A stretch of DNA of 64,000 bases, taken from DASQWP01 sp050697555 (lineage in GTDB: Bacteria; Actinomycetota; Thermoleophilia; Gaiellales; Gaiellaceae). This document shows, piece after piece, positions 1-9,152 of the stretch. Under the pieces are notes generated by a model that made no database searches, was not told where the DNA came from, and was given only the letters and a program-made list of their open reading frames with translations. The stretch is from contig JBOHAD010000006.1 in NCBI GenBank assembly GCA_050697555.1, positions 10,802-74,801 on the forward strand. Reading direction: 5' to 3'. The position numbers were made by a program, and so were the translations under genes. Positions within the stretch are counted from its first letter, which is position 1, and every line of letters begins with the position of its first letter.

Positions 1-486
1 TACCGTCCCTCCCGCGCCGTTCGCGCGGCGGTCGCTCCCTTCGCAGCCGAACTGCCGAGCCTGCTGCTCGTCGTCACCTCCCTCGGCCTGAGCCTCGAGG
101 GCACGCATCCGCTGCGATCGCCGCCGCCTGCCCGCCTGCCGGACCCGGAGCCGCTGCCTGAGACGCCGGTGCCGGAGCCCAAAGAGGAGCATCCCCTCTA
201 CGACGACATCCGGGCCGTGTACGGCACCGAGCACGTTCCGAGCATGTACAAGGCTCTGGCCGCCGGCCGGCTCCTGGCTGAGTCGTGGGGTCGGGTCGGT
301 CCTTTCCTCGCCGCCCCGGAGGGGCGGAAGCTCGTGGCGGACGTGGAGGCAGCAGCCGACAGTGAGGCCCGCGCCTTCCCCGAATACGCGTTCTTCGCCG
401 CCGCGAGCGCTCGCTCCGTGCTCGGGCAGTTCCAACGCGCCCTGCCACGCAACCTCGTCTTCGCGATGGCGGCGACGTCGTCCTAA
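1..486 (+). CDS. DehI-like (halocarboxylic acid dehydrogenase family) protein, C-terminal part
   Basis: The frame is open from the first base of the window, so the true start lies upstream; 161 residues are visible. A Pro/Glu-rich stretch at about residues 45-60 leads into a helical 100-residue block containing YGTEHVPSMYKAL, which resembles the repeat unit of the DehI family (cofactor-free 2-haloacid dehalogenases with an AhpD-like fold). Activity on haloacids is not implied, because most actinobacterial homologues are uncharacterised. The stop codon overlaps the stop of the convergent gene ending at 483. The family assignment rests on motif memory from a partial sequence and is only moderately secure. 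An alternative is another AhpD-like alpha-helical protein. Confidence 0.5.
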   Translation, partial: YRPSRAVRAAVAPFAAELPSLLLVVTSLGLSLEGTHPLRSPPPARLPDPEPLPETPVPEPKEEHPLYDDIRAVYGTEHVPSMYKALAAGRLLAESWGRVGPFLAAPEGRKLVADVEAAADSEARAFPEYAFFAAASARSVLGQFQRALPRNLVFAMAATSS

Positions 487-1685
487 CGCCAGGCGATCGC
501 CGCCGCACCGACGGGGAGGACATAGGCGGGGTCGCCCCGTCCCGGTCCGAGCATCCGAACCTCCTCACCCGTGGAGAGGGCGAGCCACCGCCCGTCCGGC
601 GACCACGCGAACCCGTGCTGGCTCGTGGGTTCGAGGGCGAGGCTGCGCGTTCGCAGGTCGACGACGACCATCTGCCTTCCCTTCCCCGCGAACGCCACAG
701 CGACCTCGCGGCCGGTGGGCCCGAACTCGACGCGCTCGCCGAGACGGCCGTAGCCGGCAGGGAGCCCGAGCTCGGGCAGTGGGACGACCTCCTCGAGCCG
801 CCGGGCCCGCCATAGCTGGAGCAGGCGTCGCGGCAGTCGGCCGCTCTCGAACCGAACGGCGACCACGGCGAGAAGGCCGTCGGGACGGGTGTCGTATCCG
901 ACGACGTCGAGTGGGCCCTCACCGTCGGCCGGAAATCCCCTTGCGAGCTCGTCCGCGCCGAGCAGGATCTTGCCGTCCCGGAGCAGCGTAGGAGCGAGCG
1001 GCGAATCGGGCCGAGTGAGCACGGACCCGTCCGCAGCGAACCGCGGATGGCAGCCGGCGACTTCGCCGCGGCCTCCCGTCTCGACGACGAGCACGACCGT
1101 AGTGCCCGCCGGTGTGCACCATGCCAGCCGCTCCCCGTCCGCCGACCAGGACGGTTCTCCTCGCACGACACCCAGCGACCGGATGAGCTCCGGCCGTTGA
1201 GCCAGCCCGAGGAGGGCAACCCGGCTCCCGCGGAGGCCGAGCGCAGACCCGAGCGAAACCGCGGCCAGGTCGCCGCGCGGCGACACCCAGAGACCACAGT
1301 CGAGGGAGGGCCCCGGGGACCCGAGCGTGAGTGTCTCCAGACGCATGACCTGCGGCCGGCAACCGGCCAGGCTCGAGAAGACGAGGGTTCCCGAGAGCGT
1401 CCCGGCGTCGGGAGCACGATGGTCCGTAAGCTGGGCGGCCGCTTCTCGCCAGGTTGCAGGCGACGAAGGATCGCGTCGCAGCGCGTCGAGGGCGGCCGCG
1501 ATGGCGACGACGACCACAGCTCCGAGGACGAGCGATGTCCAGAGCATGCGACGGCTTCCCCGGAGGCGGGTTGCGGCCTGCGGAGCGGGAGAACGGCGAA
1601 GGAGCTGACCCTCGCGAGCCGAATCAGCCGGCCCCCGAGCGGGCTCTCGCCGGCCCTGAGCGCGCCGGAGCCGAGTGAGCATCAC
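483..1685 (-). CDS. Membrane-anchored beta-propeller-like protein of unknown function
   Basis: A protein of 400 residues. A basic N-terminus of about 46 residues precedes one transmembrane helix (about residues 47-69). The rest is an extracytoplasmic region rich in short beta-strands with repeated SPDG-like turns, such as FAWSPDGRWLALS near the C-terminus, typical of TolB/WD40-like propellers. No catalytic motif is visible. The ATG start overlaps the TGA of the upstream dehydrogenase (ATGA), which fixes the start and implies translational coupling. Propellers of this kind usually bind proteins or ligands, but the ligand cannot be read from sequence. Confidence 0.6.
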   Translation of the reverse strand: MMLTRLRRAQGRREPARGPADSAREGQLLRRSPAPQAATRLRGSRRMLWTSLVLGAVVVVAIAAALDALRRDPSSPATWREAAAQLTDHRAPDAGTLSGTLVFSSLAGCRPQVMRLETLTLGSPGPSLDCGLWVSPRGDLAAVSLGSALGLRGSRVALLGLAQRPELIRSLGVVRGEPSWSADGERLAWCTPAGTTVVLVVETGGRGEVAGCHPRFAADGSVLTRPDSPLAPTLLRDGKILLGADELARGFPADGEGPLDVVGYDTRPDGLLAVVAVRFESGRLPRRLLQLWRARRLEEVVPLPELGLPAGYGRLGERVEFGPTGREVAVAFAGKGRQMVVVDLRTRSLALEPTSQHGFAWSPDGRWLALSTGEEVRMLGPGRGDPAYVLPVGAAAIAWR

Positions 1686-2557
1686 CGCTGCCTCGCCGCG
1701 TACAGGGCCGAGTAGTCGAGATGACCGAGACCCTGCGCCTGCGCGGTCCGGTAGGAGGCTCTGCTCGCACGGGCCACCGGGAGGTCGACGCCCTGAGCGG
1801 CTCCGAGCTCGAGGGCGAGATCCAGGTCTTTCGCCATTAGGTTGAGCGCGAAGAGCGGGTCGTAGGCACGTGACGCAGGGTGCTCGACGTCGACGCCGCC
1901 GATGGGGAACCGTGTGCGAAGGACGCGCGAGTCGGCCGTGGAGCGTGTGAGCAGGTCATAGAGGACGGCCGGCTCGATGGCCTCGCGCACCGCCAGCGCG
2001 CACCCTTCGGCGAGCGCCGCCATCGTCACGCCCGCAACGAGGTTGTTGCAGAGCTTCGCCGCCTGGCCGGCGCCGGCTTCTCCGACCTGGACGACCAGGC
2101 TCCCCAGTTCCTCGAGCAGCGAGCGCCAGCGCTCGAACGTCTCGCTGCTCCCGCCGACCATGATCGTGAGGGAGGCGGCCTGCGCGCCGCGCGGGCCCCC
2201 ACTGACCGGCGCGTCGAGCGACTCCATGCCGGCCTCCCCCAGCTCGGCGGCGAGCTTTCGCGCCAGGGCCGGCCGGCCGGTCGACATGTCGATCACCGCG
2301 AATCCCGGAGGCGCGCCCGCGCGAAGCCCCTCCCGCCCGAGCACGACGTCCTCCACCGCCGTGGGCGAAGGAAGCGAGAGGAGGGCGACGCGGGTCGCCC
2401 GGGCCGCTTCGGCCGGCGTCGCTGCGGCGGGCGCCCCTAGAAGCTCGACGCGTCGGGGATCCGAGTCGACCGCGATGACCTCGTGGCCCGCCACCAGGAG
2501 ATTCCGGGCCATCGGCAATCCCATCGTTCCCAGACCGATGAAGGCGACCCGCGTCAC
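1682..2557 (-). CDS. NAD(P)-dependent 3-hydroxyisobutyrate dehydrogenase-family oxidoreductase
   Basis: A protein of 291 residues, the normal size for beta-hydroxyacid dehydrogenases. The GTG start gives an N-terminus that runs straight into the Rossmann glycine motif FIGLGTMGLPMA. The substrate-binding signature DAPVSGGPRGA lies at about residues 115-125 and the catalytic lysine in GAGQAAKLCNN. Such enzymes oxidise 3-hydroxyisobutyrate, tartronate semialdehyde or related 3-hydroxy acids; the exact substrate cannot be decided here. The GTG lies four bases past the stop of the AA_synth-family gene, and the 3' end overlaps the anchored propeller gene, so the three genes probably form one operon. 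Confidence 0.85.
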   Translation of the reverse strand: MTRVAFIGLGTMGLPMARNLLVAGHEVIAVDSDPRRVELLGAPAAATPAEAARATRVALLSLPSPTAVEDVVLGREGLRAGAPPGFAVIDMSTGRPALARKLAAELGEAGMESLDAPVSGGPRGAQAASLTIMVGGSSETFERWRSLLEELGSLVVQVGEAGAGQAAKLCNNLVAGVTMAALAEGCALAVREAIEPAVLYDLLTRSTADSRVLRTRFPIGGVDVEHPASRAYDPLFALNLMAKDLDLALELGAAQGVDLPVARASRASYRTAQAQGLGHLDYSALYAARQR

Positions 2558-2561
2558 GGAA

Positions 2562-3131
2562 TCACGAGTCACCGGCGGCGAGCTCGCTGCCGAACGCCGG
2601 GAGCCGCGACTGCGGCCGGCCGGACGACGCAAGCGCGACCCAGACGACGATCTCGTCGTCGTGGGGCGCGTCGGGAATTCGCACCTCGAAGGTCTGGTGG
2701 TGGGACCGCACCGTATGGTCGATCTTGTGCTTGAGCGCGAGGTCGAGCGTCGCGCCGGCCGCTCCCACCTTCTCCGCCGAGGGCAGGAGCGAGCTGCCGT
2801 CCACGGGCTCGCGCACGAGATTCCCGAAGCGAAGATTATGGATGATGGCCGAACCGTGCTCGATCTCCCCTGCAAGACCGACAAGAGCCCCCTTGCCGTA
2901 GGCCTCGACGCCCCCGGCACCCAGCGCAGCGAGCGCCCGCTCCGTCAGAAGCCGTCCGAGCGGCTCGCAATAGGCGTCGCTCAGAACGGTGAGATCCTGG
3001 ACGAAGCGCCCCGCGAGTGGGTTGGCGAGCACAGCCCCGACCGCTGCCACGCGGGTGGGAGGCTCGACGGAGCGACCGAGCTCGGACCGCACTTCCTCGA
3101 CGATCGCGCAGACCTTTCGGAGGCCCTCCAT
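2562..3131 (-). CDS. Amino acid synthesis (AA_synth, PF06684-like) family protein
   Basis: A protein of 189 residues, matching the usual 190-200 of this family. The chosen ATG gives the N-terminus MEGLRKVCAIVEEVRSELG. Recognisable segments include VGAVLANPLAGRF, a Gly-rich GKGALVGLAGEIEHGSAIIH and the C-terminal DDEIVVWVALASSGRP. The family name comes from an old genetic link with amino-acid biosynthesis; the biochemical role is not established. It is commonly found beside dehydrogenases or amidohydrolases, as here. A longer frame exists upstream, but it overlaps the neighbouring membrane-protein gene and looks non-coding, so the internal ATG is preferred. Confidence 0.7.
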   Translation of the reverse strand: MEGLRKVCAIVEEVRSELGRSVEPPTRVAAVGAVLANPLAGRFVQDLTVLSDAYCEPLGRLLTERALAALGAGGVEAYGKGALVGLAGEIEHGSAIIHNLRFGNLVREPVDGSSLLPSAEKVGAAGATLDLALKHKIDHTVRSHHQTFEVRIPDAPHDDEIVVWVALASSGRPQSRLPAFGSELAAGDS

Positions 3132-3192
3132 CCAGTGTCTAGCATAGGCCCTCGGGCGCGCGATCCCCGTGGTGCGCGGGGTTCGGAGGCTC

Positions 3193-5103
3193 TCAGGGGA
3201 GCTCGACGCCGGCGAGTCGCAGGCCGGACTGCCCTCGGATGACGAGAGCGTGCCAGCCACGGCCTTCCAGAGCTACCTCGGCGGTCGCCGCGACGCTCAG
3301 CTGCCGCTCGAGCGCCCGCCTGCCGTCCGCGTAGACCGTCACGCGACCCGGCCGTTCGGGCTCAAGCCGCAGGCGTACGCCATCCGCACCCCACACCCAG
3401 AGCGCGCCCTCGCCCTGCTCGAGCCTCCCCGCACTCCAACCGTCGCAGAGAAGCGGTTCCGAGCGATCGGGCTCCTCCACGGGCGGCTCCGAGGAGGAGC
3501 CTGGACCGGGCTCCCAGAGCCACACGACGCCACCGCGGGCGCGCGGGCGGTAGCCGGCCTCCTCGAGCCCCCGCCAGGCGAACCAGGCGCCCGGGACACG
3601 CCCCTGCTCGTAGAGCCCCCGGTGGTAGAGCAGCGAGCGGATGCCGATCGCCTCGAGCGCCTCCCGGTCGCCGGGGAGCCAGGCGCCGCAGTCGAGCCGG
3701 TTGAACCGCTCCGTGAAGGCGAAGGTCGGGCGCGGCGCGAGGGAGTAGCCGGTGGGGCGCTCGTGCGGCGCCTGGACCGCGTAGTAGAGGTAGACGCTCC
3801 CGAACTGGCCCGTGCCGCGCTCCCAGATCGGAAGCTCGAGGATGCGCCCGCCTTCTAGGGCAGCGTAGGCATCGTTGCCCGGGTCGGCAACGCTGGAGCG
3901 GAGCGGGAAGACGAGCAGGTCGGCGGCGACCAGCACGAAGGCGACCGCTGCGACTGCCAAGGAGAGCCCTCTGCGCACGCGCGCGAGGAACCACGCAACC
4001 GCAAAGGCCGCGAGGGCGGCGAGAGCCAAATCCGCGAGCGGGACGAAGCGGCCCGGGACCCGCGGGTAGCGCAGCGGCGGCAGGGCCTTGCGGAGCTCCT
4101 CGTAGAGCGGCAGGTTCGTCCCCAGCGCGAGGAGGAGAGGGAGCACGGCGGCGAGGCCGAGCACGAGCGCGAGAGCCCGTCGACCGCGCGCGAGCACGAC
4201 CAGGCCCGCGAGCGCGAGCAGGGGTGTCAGCCAGCCGACGTAGACGAACTGCTCGAGCCCGTCGAGGCGCCAGCGGCTCAGAAGGTCGAGCCAGTCCGCC
4301 GAGTACGCGGCCACCTCCTCGAGCGCGCGGCCCTCGGAGGCCTCCGATCCTTCGATGACCACCGCCCGCGCCGCCAGCCCCACGGCGACGGCCGCCGCGG
4401 CGCCCGCCCCGATCCAGGCCACCGGCACGGCGCGGAAGCGCACAGCCGCGTAGGCGAGCAGGAAGGGGATCGCGCCGAGCGCGAGGTGAAGCTGCCCGGA
4501 GAGCGGCACCGAGACGAGCGCGCCGGCGGCCAGGGCGCCCCAGGCGTGCCTCGCGGCGGCGTGCTCGGCCGCGCGCGAGCGCTCGTATGCCCAGAGCGCG
4601 AGGGGAAGGAAGACGGCCGCCCACCCGAGGAGGTGGCCGCCGCTCTGGGCGAGCCGATAGGGCGCGATCGCGAATGCGAGCCCGCCCACGGCGGCGGCAG
4701 CCGGGGGAAGCCGGAGCGTGGTCAGCCAGAGGTAGGCGAGCACCCCTGCGGCGACGACCGTGGCGACCAGGAGCAGGTTCCAGGCGACGACGGGGCCGAA
4801 GAGCGCGTCGAGCGGCCAGAACGCGACCCCGTAGGGCCAGCCGCCGAGGACGACCTGCGGCTCCACGAGCGGCTGGTAGCTGTAGGGGTCGCGCCAGGGG
4901 GCGCCTCCGCCCTCCAGCTGGTGCCCCACGAGCCAGAAGCGATACGTCGTCTGGAGGTGGTCCCCCGTGGCCGCCTCGCCGTAGCCCGGAAAGCCCGTCG
5001 AGAGGAATCCGGAGCGGAAGTCGAGCACTCCTGGGAGCGTCGCCAGGAAGGCGGCGACGGCGTAGAGGGCGGTGACGAGCAGGAGCGGCCGCGGGGCTCG
5101 CAT
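3193..5103 (-). CDS. Large multi-pass membrane protein, GT-C glycosyltransferase-like
   Basis: A protein of 636 residues with about ten to twelve hydrophobic helices in the first 420 residues, followed by a soluble extracytoplasmic domain of about 210 residues. The N-terminal loop contains FPGYGEAATGDHLQTTYRFW, the kind of acidic first-loop region seen in GT-C transferases and YfhO-like proteins, and LRYPRVPGRF lies in a central loop. The probable role is transfer of a sugar from a lipid-linked donor to an envelope glycan, inferred from topology only. It is divergent from the next membrane protein gene (about 20-180 bp, depending on that gene's start). Family membership at the GT-C superfamily level is likely; the reaction is unknown. 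Confidence 0.6.
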   Translation of the reverse strand: MRAPRPLLLVTALYAVAAFLATLPGVLDFRSGFLSTGFPGYGEAATGDHLQTTYRFWLVGHQLEGGGAPWRDPYSYQPLVEPQVVLGGWPYGVAFWPLDALFGPVVAWNLLLVATVVAAGVLAYLWLTTLRLPPAAAAVGGLAFAIAPYRLAQSGGHLLGWAAVFLPLALWAYERSRAAEHAAARHAWGALAAGALVSVPLSGQLHLALGAIPFLLAYAAVRFRAVPVAWIGAGAAAAVAVGLAARAVVIEGSEASEGRALEEVAAYSADWLDLLSRWRLDGLEQFVYVGWLTPLLALAGLVVLARGRRALALVLGLAAVLPLLLALGTNLPLYEELRKALPPLRYPRVPGRFVPLADLALAALAAFAVAWFLARVRRGLSLAVAAVAFVLVAADLLVFPLRSSVADPGNDAYAALEGGRILELPIWERGTGQFGSVYLYYAVQAPHERPTGYSLAPRPTFAFTERFNRLDCGAWLPGDREALEAIGIRSLLYHRGLYEQGRVPGAWFAWRGLEEAGYRPRARGGVVWLWEPGPGSSSEPPVEEPDRSEPLLCDGWSAGRLEQGEGALWVWGADGVRLRLEPERPGRVTVYADGRRALERQLSVAATAEVALEGRGWHALVIRGQSGLRLAGVELP

Positions 5104-5120
5104 CCCGGGATGATGCCCGC

Positions 5121-6578
5121 CTGCGGCTAGGATCGGCGCCCATCGGCGCTCGTCCGGGCCTTCCCCGCGCGACCCTCGCCGTCGCGCTCCTCGTCGCGGC
5201 GCTCGCGGCGGGCGTCCGCATCCCGCCGGCGCTCGGCTACCCGCTCTGGCAGGACGAGGTCGCCTCGGCCCGGATCCTGGTGGAGCCGTCGCTCGGCGAC
5301 GCCCTCGACCGGGTCGGGGAGACGGAATCGACGCCGCCGGTCTGGTACGTCCTCGGCTGGGCGGCGCACGACGCCGGCCTCTCCGTGGAGGCGGTGCGCT
5401 TCCTCTCCGTCCTCGCCGGAGCCCTGACCGCCGCGCTCGTGGTCGTCTACGCGCGCCGGATGCTGCCGCTCTGGGCGGCCGGGACGGCCGGTGTCCTCGT
5501 CGCCCTCGGCGCCCAGCTCGTCGCGCGCGGCCACGAGCTGCGCGCGTATGCCCTCTTCGCCCTCCTGTCCGTGGCCTTCGCCTTCGCGCTCGAGGCCGCC
5601 GCTGCCCGACCCGGCCGGCTGCGCCTGCTGGCGCTCGGGGCGTGCGTGGCCGCGGGCGTCCTGACGCACTACTTCTTCGCCCTCCTCGTCGTCGCGGGCC
5701 TGGTCTGGGCGCGAAGCCTCCGCCTGACCGCCGTCTGCGCGGCGGGCCTCGCCCCCTTCCTCCTCTGGCTCCCCTGGTTCCTGGACCAGTACGGGAACGA
5801 CCGCTTCTCCTGGATCGAGGACTTCGACCTCCTCAAGGCCCTCTCCGTGTACTCGGCGTTCTTCTGGAACGCGGGACCGCTCTTCGTCGCCACGGAGGAC
5901 GTCGGCCTGAGCGCGGGCGAGGCAGTCGCCCGCATCGCCGTCCTCGTCCTCGTCCTGGCCGGAAGCTGGGTGCTCGCACGCGCGGGGACGGGGCGGGCCG
6001 CCGCCGCCCTCGCCGTCCTGCCGGTGGCGCTCGCCGCCCTCCTCTGGCTTGCGGGCGCGGACGTCTTCACGACCCGGAACGTCCTCTGCGCCGCTCCCTT
6101 CGCCGCCGTGGCGATTGCGGCTGCCCTCGCGGCGCTTCCTCGACCTGCGGCGGTCCCCGCGGGCGCCGCCGTGGCGCTGGCCGCGGCGGGGCTCGTCCAC
6201 GAGCGCACACTCGCGCCGCCGGACTACGACCGGATCGCCGGCGCGCTCGTCGCGGAGGGCTGGCGCTTCGGCGACCCTGTCGCAGTCTTCGGCGGCGCGC
6301 ACGAGCATCTCCAGCTGGGGAGCGCCTACGCCCTGCGCTCACCGGTCGCGTGGTACCTGCCGGGACACCCGTTCCTGCGGCTGCCGCAGCAGGGAGCCGA
6401 AACCTGCGAGGACGCCTTCGTGCTCGCGCCGCCCGGCCGCGCGGAAGTAGTGCTCGCCTCCGGGAACGACCCGCGGGCGGTGGACGGCGTGCGCGTCGCG
6501 CGGGTCCCGTGCGACGCAGGCCTCCCGAACCGTGTTCGGGCCGAGGGCGGCGTCTGGTTCGTCCCGACGAGGAGCTAG
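5121..6578 (+). CDS. GT-C-type membrane glycosyltransferase, start codon uncertain
   Basis: The first standard start codon in frame is a GTG at 5280. The frame stays open well upstream and encodes what looks like the true N-terminus: a transmembrane helix (LAVALLVAALAAGVRI, about 5175-5222) followed by LWQDEVASARIL, the acidic first-loop motif expected of GT-C mannosyl/arabinosyltransferase-like proteins. No ATG, GTG or TTG occurs in frame upstream of it. A CTG at 5121 or an ATC at 5142 (AGGA nine bases before it) are candidates; the end coordinate is firm. About ten helices follow and the C-terminus is a small soluble domain. It is probably involved in envelope glycan synthesis with its two similar neighbours. 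Confidence 0.55.
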   Translation: MRLGSAPIGARPGLPRATLAVALLVAALAAGVRIPPALGYPLWQDEVASARILVEPSLGDALDRVGETESTPPVWYVLGWAAHDAGLSVEAVRFLSVLAGALTAALVVVYARRMLPLWAAGTAGVLVALGAQLVARGHELRAYALFALLSVAFAFALEAAAARPGRLRLLALGACVAAGVLTHYFFALLVVAGLVWARSLRLTAVCAAGLAPFLLWLPWFLDQYGNDRFSWIEDFDLLKALSVYSAFFWNAGPLFVATEDVGLSAGEAVARIAVLVLVLAGSWVLARAGTGRAAAALAVLPVALAALLWLAGADVFTTRNVLCAAPFAAVAIAAALAALPRPAAVPAGAAVALAAAGLVHERTLAPPDYDRIAGALVAEGWRFGDPVAVFGGAHEHLQLGSAYALRSPVAWYLPGHPFLRLPQQGAETCEDAFVLAPPGRAEVVLASGNDPRAVDGVRVARVPCDAGLPNRVRAEGGVWFVPTRS

Positions 6579-8251
6579 CTCGACAGCTGCGGCGGGCAGC
6601 GGTCGCCGTACTCGCGCACGGAGCCGCAGAGCGTCGAGAGCGTCACGCGGAAGTACCAGCCGAGCTCGTACCGCGCGTCCGCGACCGAGTCGCGCGCCGC
6701 CGCGAGCGCGTGATAGATCGCCACGAGGACGGTGTGGTCGTCCGCGAACGGTCCCTTGCCCTCGAGCAGGAGCCAGCCGTCGAACGGGCGCGCCTCGAAG
6801 CGGCTTCCGAGCCGGCGCTCGAGCCCTTCGAGATCGAGCGAGGCAGGACCGATTGGGACGGAGACGACGATCCGCTCGACTGGGGCCTCGATCCTCTCCA
6901 TCGAGCGGAGGATGAGCGTCCGCTGCGAGTAGGGCAGCGCGTGCGCCTCGCCCGTCGCCGGAAGCCCGGCGAGGAAGACGGCCGAGTAGGGAAAGAGCAC
7001 ATCTCCCTCCTCGACCGCGGCGTCGAGCCACGCGGCCGGCGCCGCGAGGCGCTCCTCGCTCCCCAGGGCGACGCCCGGAGGTCCGCCCCCGAGCACGTCG
7101 TTGTGCCAGTTGCGCGGGTCGCGGATGCCGCCGAGCGGCGCGAGGAGCACGCTCGCCGCGAGCAGCGCGAGCGCGCCCGCCCGCACGGCCGTGCCCCGGT
7201 CTCGAAGCGCGCGGGCGACCGCCGCCCCGATGAGCGCGGCCGCGAGCGGAAGCGCATAGATCAGGTGCCGCGGCGAGAGCCCCGGTTCGCTGCCCGCGCG
7301 CACGACGATCAGCAGGACGGGCGGGAGGAGGAGCGAGAGCAGCGCCACGGCCACGAAGGCCGGACGGCTGCGTAGGAGCGCGGCGACGCCTACGGCCATT
7401 AGCAGGAGCGCGAGCGCCGCCGTCCAGCCCTCGCCGCCGGCGGACGCGCCGAGGGCGCGCGCCAGCTGGCTCCAGGCGTCGGCGGGGGCTGCGAGTCGCG
7501 CTTCACCGTCGGCGCCGACCGCGAAGCGCTCCGCCAGGCGCAGGTCCGCCCAGGCGAAGGGGAGCATGGCGACCCCGACCGCCGCGACCGGCAGAGCCGG
7601 CCGAAACGGCCTCCCGCGCCAGAGGGCGAGCGCGACGACCGCCTCCGCCAGCACGAGCATCGCCCCGTAGGGATGGATCGCGGGCAGGAGCCAGGCCGCG
7701 AGGGCTGCAGCGAACGCGGCGCGGCCCGTGCGCTGCTCGACCGCGCGGACGAAGAGGTCGAGCGCGAGCGCGGAGGCGAACCCGTAGAGCGCGTACATGC
7801 GCGCGAAGCTCCCGTACACCGCCAGGAGGGACGAGGTCGCAACGACCATCGCGGCCGTCCCCCCGGCCAGCGGGCCCGCGAGGCGGCGGCCGAGGTCGTA
7901 GCAGAGCGGCACGGTCGCGACGGCAAAGGCGAGCGAGAGCCAGCGGAGCGCGTACGGCGAGGGATCGAGCGCAAGCGTCAGGTGGGAGAGGACGAAGTGG
8001 AGCGGCCCTCCTCCCCGCTCCCACATGACCGTCTCGAGCAGCTCGAGAAGCGGTCGGGCGGAGACGAGGCCCGCAACGGCCTCGTCCTCGAAGAGCGGCT
8101 TCCCGTGAACGTCCGGCACGACGCGCGCAAGGAGGTAGCCGATGGCCGCGGCGACCGCGCCGAAGGCCGCGAGTGCCCCGGCGGAGAGCGCCAGGGGCCG
8201 CCCGCGCGGCGCGCGCAGGACGGCGGTGCCGTTCGAGCGGCCGAGGGCCAC
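6575..8251 (-). CDS. GT-C-type (PMT_2/DUF-like) membrane glycosyltransferase
   Basis: A protein of 558 residues from a GTG start. The first helix is at about residues 20-40, followed by FEDEAVAGLVSARPL, a first-loop acidic motif equivalent to the DD/DE of GT-C enzymes, then about ten further helices and a 200-residue soluble C-terminal domain. The start lies five bases from the stop of the HMG-CoA lyase-type gene, so the two are probably co-transcribed. Its stop overlaps the stop of the convergent membrane protein gene by four bases (TAGC/CTAG arrangement at 6575-6578). With the two neighbouring large membrane proteins it forms a likely glycan-assembly group. The substrate is unknown. Confidence 0.6.
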   Translation of the reverse strand: MALGRSNGTAVLRAPRGRPLALSAGALAAFGAVAAAIGYLLARVVPDVHGKPLFEDEAVAGLVSARPLLELLETVMWERGGGPLHFVLSHLTLALDPSPYALRWLSLAFAVATVPLCYDLGRRLAGPLAGGTAAMVVATSSLLAVYGSFARMYALYGFASALALDLFVRAVEQRTGRAAFAAALAAWLLPAIHPYGAMLVLAEAVVALALWRGRPFRPALPVAAVGVAMLPFAWADLRLAERFAVGADGEARLAAPADAWSQLARALGASAGGEGWTAALALLLMAVGVAALLRSRPAFVAVALLSLLLPPVLLIVVRAGSEPGLSPRHLIYALPLAAALIGAAVARALRDRGTAVRAGALALLAASVLLAPLGGIRDPRNWHNDVLGGGPPGVALGSEERLAAPAAWLDAAVEEGDVLFPYSAVFLAGLPATGEAHALPYSQRTLILRSMERIEAPVERIVVSVPIGPASLDLEGLERRLGSRFEARPFDGWLLLEGKGPFADDHTVLVAIYHALAAARDSVADARYELGWYFRVTLSTLCGSVREYGDRCPPQLSS

Positions 8252-8256
8252 GGCCC

Positions 8257-9135
8257 CTAGCCTGCCAGGGGCGCGAAGGTGCCGGCGCGGTAGACCTGGC
8301 CGGGGAGCGCGCGCCCGAGCGCGCCTTCGAGCCACTCCGCCACGCCGATGAGCGCGTCGAGGTCGACGCCGGTCTCGACGCCCTCCCCGTGCAGGAGGTA
8401 GACGAGATCCTCCGTGGCGACGTTGCCGGTCGCCTTCGGCGCGAAAGGACAGCCGCCGATCCCGCCCACGGACGACTCGAATACCGTCGCGCCGGCCTCG
8501 AGCGCCGCGTAGGCGTTGGCGAACCCGGTGTTGCGGGTGTTGTGCAGGTGGATCCCTATTCGCGGAAAGCGCTGCGCGCTTTCCGCGACGAGTCGACGAA
8601 CCTGCCGGGGGACGGCGACACCGATCGTGTCGGCGAAGACGACCTCGTCCGCTCCGGCCTGGACGGCCCGCTCCGCGATCTCCAGCACGCGGCCCGGGTC
8701 GACGGCGCCCTCGAAGGGGCAGCCCAAGGCGACGCTGATGGAGACGCTCAGCGGCCGTTCGCTCTTGATGCGGGCGAGCATCTCGAGAGCGTCCTGCACC
8801 GAGGCGTTCGCGTTCCGGCGGCTGAACTCGTCCGTGGCCGCCACGTTGAAGTGCACGTCGTCGAGCTTGGTGCTCAGGAGCCGCTCGTACCCCTTCTCGT
8901 TGAGGACGAGTCCCGAGTAGCGGACGCCGTCCCGCCGCTCCAGTGCGCCGGCGACCTCCTCGGCGCCCGCCATCTGCGGCACGCGGTCGGGATGCACGAA
9001 GCTGACCGCCTCGATGCTCGGAAGCCCGGCGCCCGCCAGCCGGTTGACGAGCTCGGCGCGGACGGCCGGTTCGAGCACCTCCGGCTCGTTCTGGAGGCCG
9101 TCGCGGGGCCCGACGTCGCAAACTGTCACCTGCAC
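8257..9135 (-). CDS. Hydroxymethylglutaryl-CoA lyase family protein
   Basis: A protein of 292 residues, the standard length. HMG-CoA lyases cleave 3-hydroxy-3-methylglutaryl-CoA to acetyl-CoA and acetoacetate at the end of leucine breakdown. The signature DVGPRDGLQNE is at residues 7-17 with the catalytic Arg/Asp pair. The metal-binding HLHNTRNTGFANAYAAL follows at about residue 195, and the catalytic cysteine lies in GIGGCPFAPKATGNVATED at about residue 225. All key positions look intact. The start is GTG, only 17 bp from the divergent methyltransferase start; a TAGGCT box eight bases upstream suggests a leaderless mRNA. A citramalyl-CoA or related lyase activity remains possible. Confidence 0.88.
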   Translation of the reverse strand: MQVTVCDVGPRDGLQNEPEVLEPAVRAELVNRLAGAGLPSIEAVSFVHPDRVPQMAGAEEVAGALERRDGVRYSGLVLNEKGYERLLSTKLDDVHFNVAATDEFSRRNANASVQDALEMLARIKSERPLSVSISVALGCPFEGAVDPGRVLEIAERAVQAGADEVVFADTIGVAVPRQVRRLVAESAQRFPRIGIHLHNTRNTGFANAYAALEAGATVFESSVGGIGGCPFAPKATGNVATEDLVYLLHGEGVETGVDLDALIGVAEWLEGALGRALPGQVYRAGTFAPLAG

Positions 9136-9143
9136 GCAACGGC

Positions 9144-9149
9144 AGCCTA
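9144..9149 (-). promoter_or_regulatory. Candidate -10 box (TAGGCT) for the HMG-CoA lyase-type gene
   Basis: TAGGCT on the minus strand ends eight bases before the GTG at 9135, the spacing expected if transcription begins at or next to the start codon (leaderless). No Shine-Dalgarno-like sequence is present in the 17-bp divergent gap. The -35 region would lie inside the divergent methyltransferase gene. This is motif-based inference only. Confidence 0.4.
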
Positions 9150-9152
9150 GCT

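Noticed and set aside
74..1417. Long open frame on the minus strand, and many others of 60-700 codons across the window
   Set aside because: At this GC content non-coding frames stay open for long distances. These lack family motifs, are Arg/Pro/Ser-rich, and overlap genes with clear domains, so they were treated as shadows.
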